DNA from: VAZQ01 sp963827585
Lineage (GTDB): Bacteria; Pseudomonadota; Alphaproteobacteria; Rhizobiales; Xanthobacteraceae
Length of the DNA: 64,000 bases
Direction of reading: 5' to 3'
NCBI GenBank assembly: GCA_963827585.1
Contig: CAWHCK010000011.1
Span: 50,814 to 114,813 of the forward strand
Shown: positions 62,206 through 64,000 of the stretch, one piece after another
Numbering within the stretch: position 1 is the stretch's first letter
How the letters are laid out: each line of letters opens with the position of its first letter
Translations under genes and position numbers: made by a program
The notes under the pieces: generated by a model
Told to the model about the DNA's origin: nothing
Database searches by the model: none
Seen by the model: the letters and a program-made list of their open reading frames with translations, nothing else

Positions 62206-63642
62206 TTACGCCGCTTCCGCCGCGAGCTTCTTGCCCTTCTCCACGGCCTGCTCGATGGTGCCGACCATGTAGAATGCCGCTTCCGGCAGGTGATCGTACT
62301 TGCCTTCGCAGAGCCCCTTGAAGCCGCGGATGGTATCGGCGAGCTCGACGAACACGCCGGGGGTGCCGGTGAATACTTCGGCGACGTGGAACGGCTGCGA
62401 CAGGAAGCGTTCGATCTTGCGCGCGCGCGCGACCGTGAGCTTGTCCTCTTCCGAGAGCTCGTCCATGCCGAGAATCGCGATGATGTCCTGCAGCGCCTTG
62501 TAGCGTTGCAGAATCTGCTGCACCTGACGCGCGACGCCATAGTGCTCTTCGCCGACGATCATCGGCGACAGGATGCGCGAGGTCGAGTCGAGCGGGTCGA
62601 CCGCCGGATAAATGCCCTTCTCGGCGATCGAGCGCGCCAGCACGGTCGTCGCATCAAGATGCGCGAACGAGGTCGCCGGCGCCGGATCGGTGAGGTCGTC
62701 GGCCGGCACGTAGATCGCCTGCACCGAGGTGATCGAGCCCTTGGTCGTGGTCGTGATGCGCTCCTGCAGCGCGCCCATGTCGGTCGCCAGCGTCGGCTGA
62801 TAGCCCACGGCCGAAGGAATGCGGCCGAGCAGCGCCGACACTTCCGAGCCTGCCTGCGTGAAGCGGAAGATGTTGTCGACGAAGAACAACACGTCCTGGC
62901 CCTGATCGCGGAAGTATTCCGCGACGGTGAGGCCGGAAAGGCCGACGCGGGCGCGCGCCCCCGGCGGCTCGTTCATCTGGCCGAACACCAGCGCGCATTT
63001 CGAGCCGGTGGTCGAGCCGTTGTTCTTCTTCGGGTCCTTGTTCACGCCGGACTCGATGAACTCGTAGTAGAGGTCGTTGCCCTCGCGCGTGCGCTCGCCG
63101 ACGCCGGCGAACACCGAATAGCCGCCGTGCGCCTTGGCGATGTTGTTGATGAGCTCCTGGATGATAACGGTCTTGCCCACGCCGGCGCCGCCGAACAGGC
63201 CGACCTTGCCGCCCTTGGAGTAGGGCGCGAGCAGATCGACGACCTTGATGCCGGTGACGAGGATTTCCGTTTCGGTCGACTGCTCGGTATAGGCCGGCGC
63301 CGGCTGGTGGATCGGGCGCCGCTCCTTGTGCGGCACCGCGCCGGCCTCGTCGACCGGATCGCCGACCACGTTCATGATCCTGCCGAGCGTACCGTCGCCG
63401 ACCGGCACGGCGATCGGCTGGCCGGTGTCGGACACCTCCTGGCCGCGCACGAGGCCTTCGCTCGTGTCCATGGCGATGGTTCGCACGGTCGATTCGCCGA
63501 GATGCTGCGCGACTTCGAGCACCAGGCGCTGGCCCTGGTTCTTGGTCTCCAGCGCGTTGAGAATTGCGGGCAGGTGCTCCTCGAACTGCACGTCGACGAC
63601 GGCGCCGATGACCTGGGTGATGTGTCCGACTGCATTGGCCAT
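62206..63642 (-). CDS. atpD: F1F0 ATP synthase beta subunit
   Basis: A 478-residue catalytic subunit. The P-loop is GGAGVGKTVIIQELI near residue 160, followed by GERTREGNDLY, the DNIFRFTQAG strand and VPADDLTDPAPA near 330. It makes ATP from ADP in the F1 head. The coding sequence is intact and of normal length. It starts 47 bases after the atpG stop, as is usual in the atpHAGDC order of alphaproteobacteria. Confidence 0.98.
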   Translation of the reverse strand: MANAVGHITQVIGAVVDVQFEEHLPAILNALETKNQGQRLVLEVAQHLGESTVRTIAMDTSEGLVRGQEVSDTGQPIAVPVGDGTLGRIMNVVGDPVDEAGAVPHKERRPIHQPAPAYTEQSTETEILVTGIKVVDLLAPYSKGGKVGLFGGAGVGKTVIIQELINNIAKAHGGYSVFAGVGERTREGNDLYYEFIESGVNKDPKKNNGSTTGSKCALVFGQMNEPPGARARVGLSGLTVAEYFRDQGQDVLFFVDNIFRFTQAGSEVSALLGRIPSAVGYQPTLATDMGALQERITTTTKGSITSVQAIYVPADDLTDPAPATSFAHLDATTVLARSIAEKGIYPAVDPLDSTSRILSPMIVGEEHYGVARQVQQILQRYKALQDIIAILGMDELSEEDKLTVARARKIERFLSQPFHVAEVFTGTPGVFVELADTIRGFKGLCEGKYDHLPEAAFYMVGTIEQAVEKGKKLAAEAA

Positions 63643-63689
63643 GGGTGGTCCTTGTTATCTCGTAGACATATCGAATTGCGGCGTCCGGC

Positions 63690-64000
63690 TCACACCGCTT
63701 CGGCGCCGGAGATGATCTCGATCAGCTCCTTGGTGATCATCGCCTGACGGGTTCGGTTGTAGGTCAGCGTCTGCTTGCGGATCATCTCGCCGGCATTGCG
63801 CGTGGCATTGTCCATCGCGCTCATCTGCGCGCCGTAGAACGAAGCTGAATTCTCCAGGAGCGCGCGGAAAATCTGAACCGAGATGTTGCGCGGCAGAAGC
63901 TCGGCGAGGATCTCGTCCTCGTCGGGCTCGTACTCATAGACCGCGCCGTTGCCCGCCTCGCCCTCGAATACCGGCGGAATGATCTGCTGCGCCGTCTGGA
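63690..64000 (-). CDS. atpG: F1F0 ATP synthase gamma subunit, C-terminal part
   Basis: About 103 residues of the C-terminus, cut by the window edge. The end reads SASFYGAQMSAMDNATRNAGEMIRKQTLTYNRTRQAMITKELIEIISGAEAV, the conserved C-terminal helix of the central shaft that turns inside the beta ring. The stop is TGA at 63690-63692. The start lies outside the window. Confidence 0.97.
   Translation of the reverse strand, partial: QTAQQIIPPVFEGEAGNGAVYEYEPDEDEILAELLPRNISVQIFRALLENSASFYGAQMSAMDNATRNAGEMIRKQTLTYNRTRQAMITKELIEIISGAEAV

Overview
The window looks like a chromosomal piece of a high-GC alphaproteobacterium of the order Hyphomicrobiales, most likely in the Bradyrhizobium / Xanthobacteraceae neighbourhood. 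The grounds are the strong G/C third-position bias, the proA-nadD-rsfS-rlmH-envC-ctpA block followed by rppH and atpGDC, many solute-receptor genes, and intergenic GC-rich hairpin repeats of a kind common in that group. The assignment is by eye and could not be tested by search.

Layout. 1-3.2 kb: the 3' end of an IS256-type transposase abuts an acyltransferase-3 gene that has lost its 5' end, followed by a polyprenyl glycosylphosphotransferase with a one-base frameshift. This is a decayed surface-polysaccharide locus. 3.4-10.1 kb: a small membrane protein, an M15-like peptidase, an MFS transporter paired with a DctP-like receptor that lacks a signal peptide, a CAP-domain lipoprotein, and a frameshifted L-lactate permease. 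10.1-15.3 kb (minus strand): an iron/thiamine/polyamine-type ABC importer (fused permease, ATPase, alpha/beta hydrolase, receptor). 15.5-19 kb: a YfhO-like membrane protein divergent from a polysaccharide deacetylase. 19.2-28.3 kb: a complete RND efflux operon (NodT-like outer-membrane factor, MdtA-like adaptor, two RND pumps).

28.5-49.2 kb is the most unusual part. On the minus strand lies a possible operon of an EutA-like chaperone with histidine-rich ends, a fused ABC permease, its ATPase and a bicupin. On the plus strand are two ThDP-dependent acetolactate-synthase-like enzymes, a UbiD-type decarboxylase, a class II aldolase-like protein, two further cupins and a Bug/TctC receptor. A second Bug/TctC receptor and two tandem ModA-like proteins (one without a signal peptide) are on the minus strand. 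A small protein faintly like FtsZ and an FAD-dependent ferredoxin-reductase-like enzyme follow. A VapBC-type toxin-antitoxin pair sits inside. I infer an undescribed catabolic cluster for a carboxylated, perhaps aromatic, substrate. The substrate cannot be read from the sequence, and UbiX, EutBC and the TctAB membrane subunits are not in the window.

50-64 kb is housekeeping: an SDR, proA, nadD, rsfS, rlmH, an EnvC-like activator, a CtpA protease with a perfect terminator, rppH, and the end of the ATP synthase operon (atpG partial, atpD, atpC). Between ctpA and rppH sits a 3.6-kb accessory stretch: a frameshifted winged-helix/TPR regulator, an exported cupin, and an exported cysteine-rich protein with 17-residue tandem repeats.

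Three otherwise well-preserved genes each carry a single-base frameshift. These are either recent pseudogenes or assembly errors, and that should be settled before functional conclusions are drawn from them.
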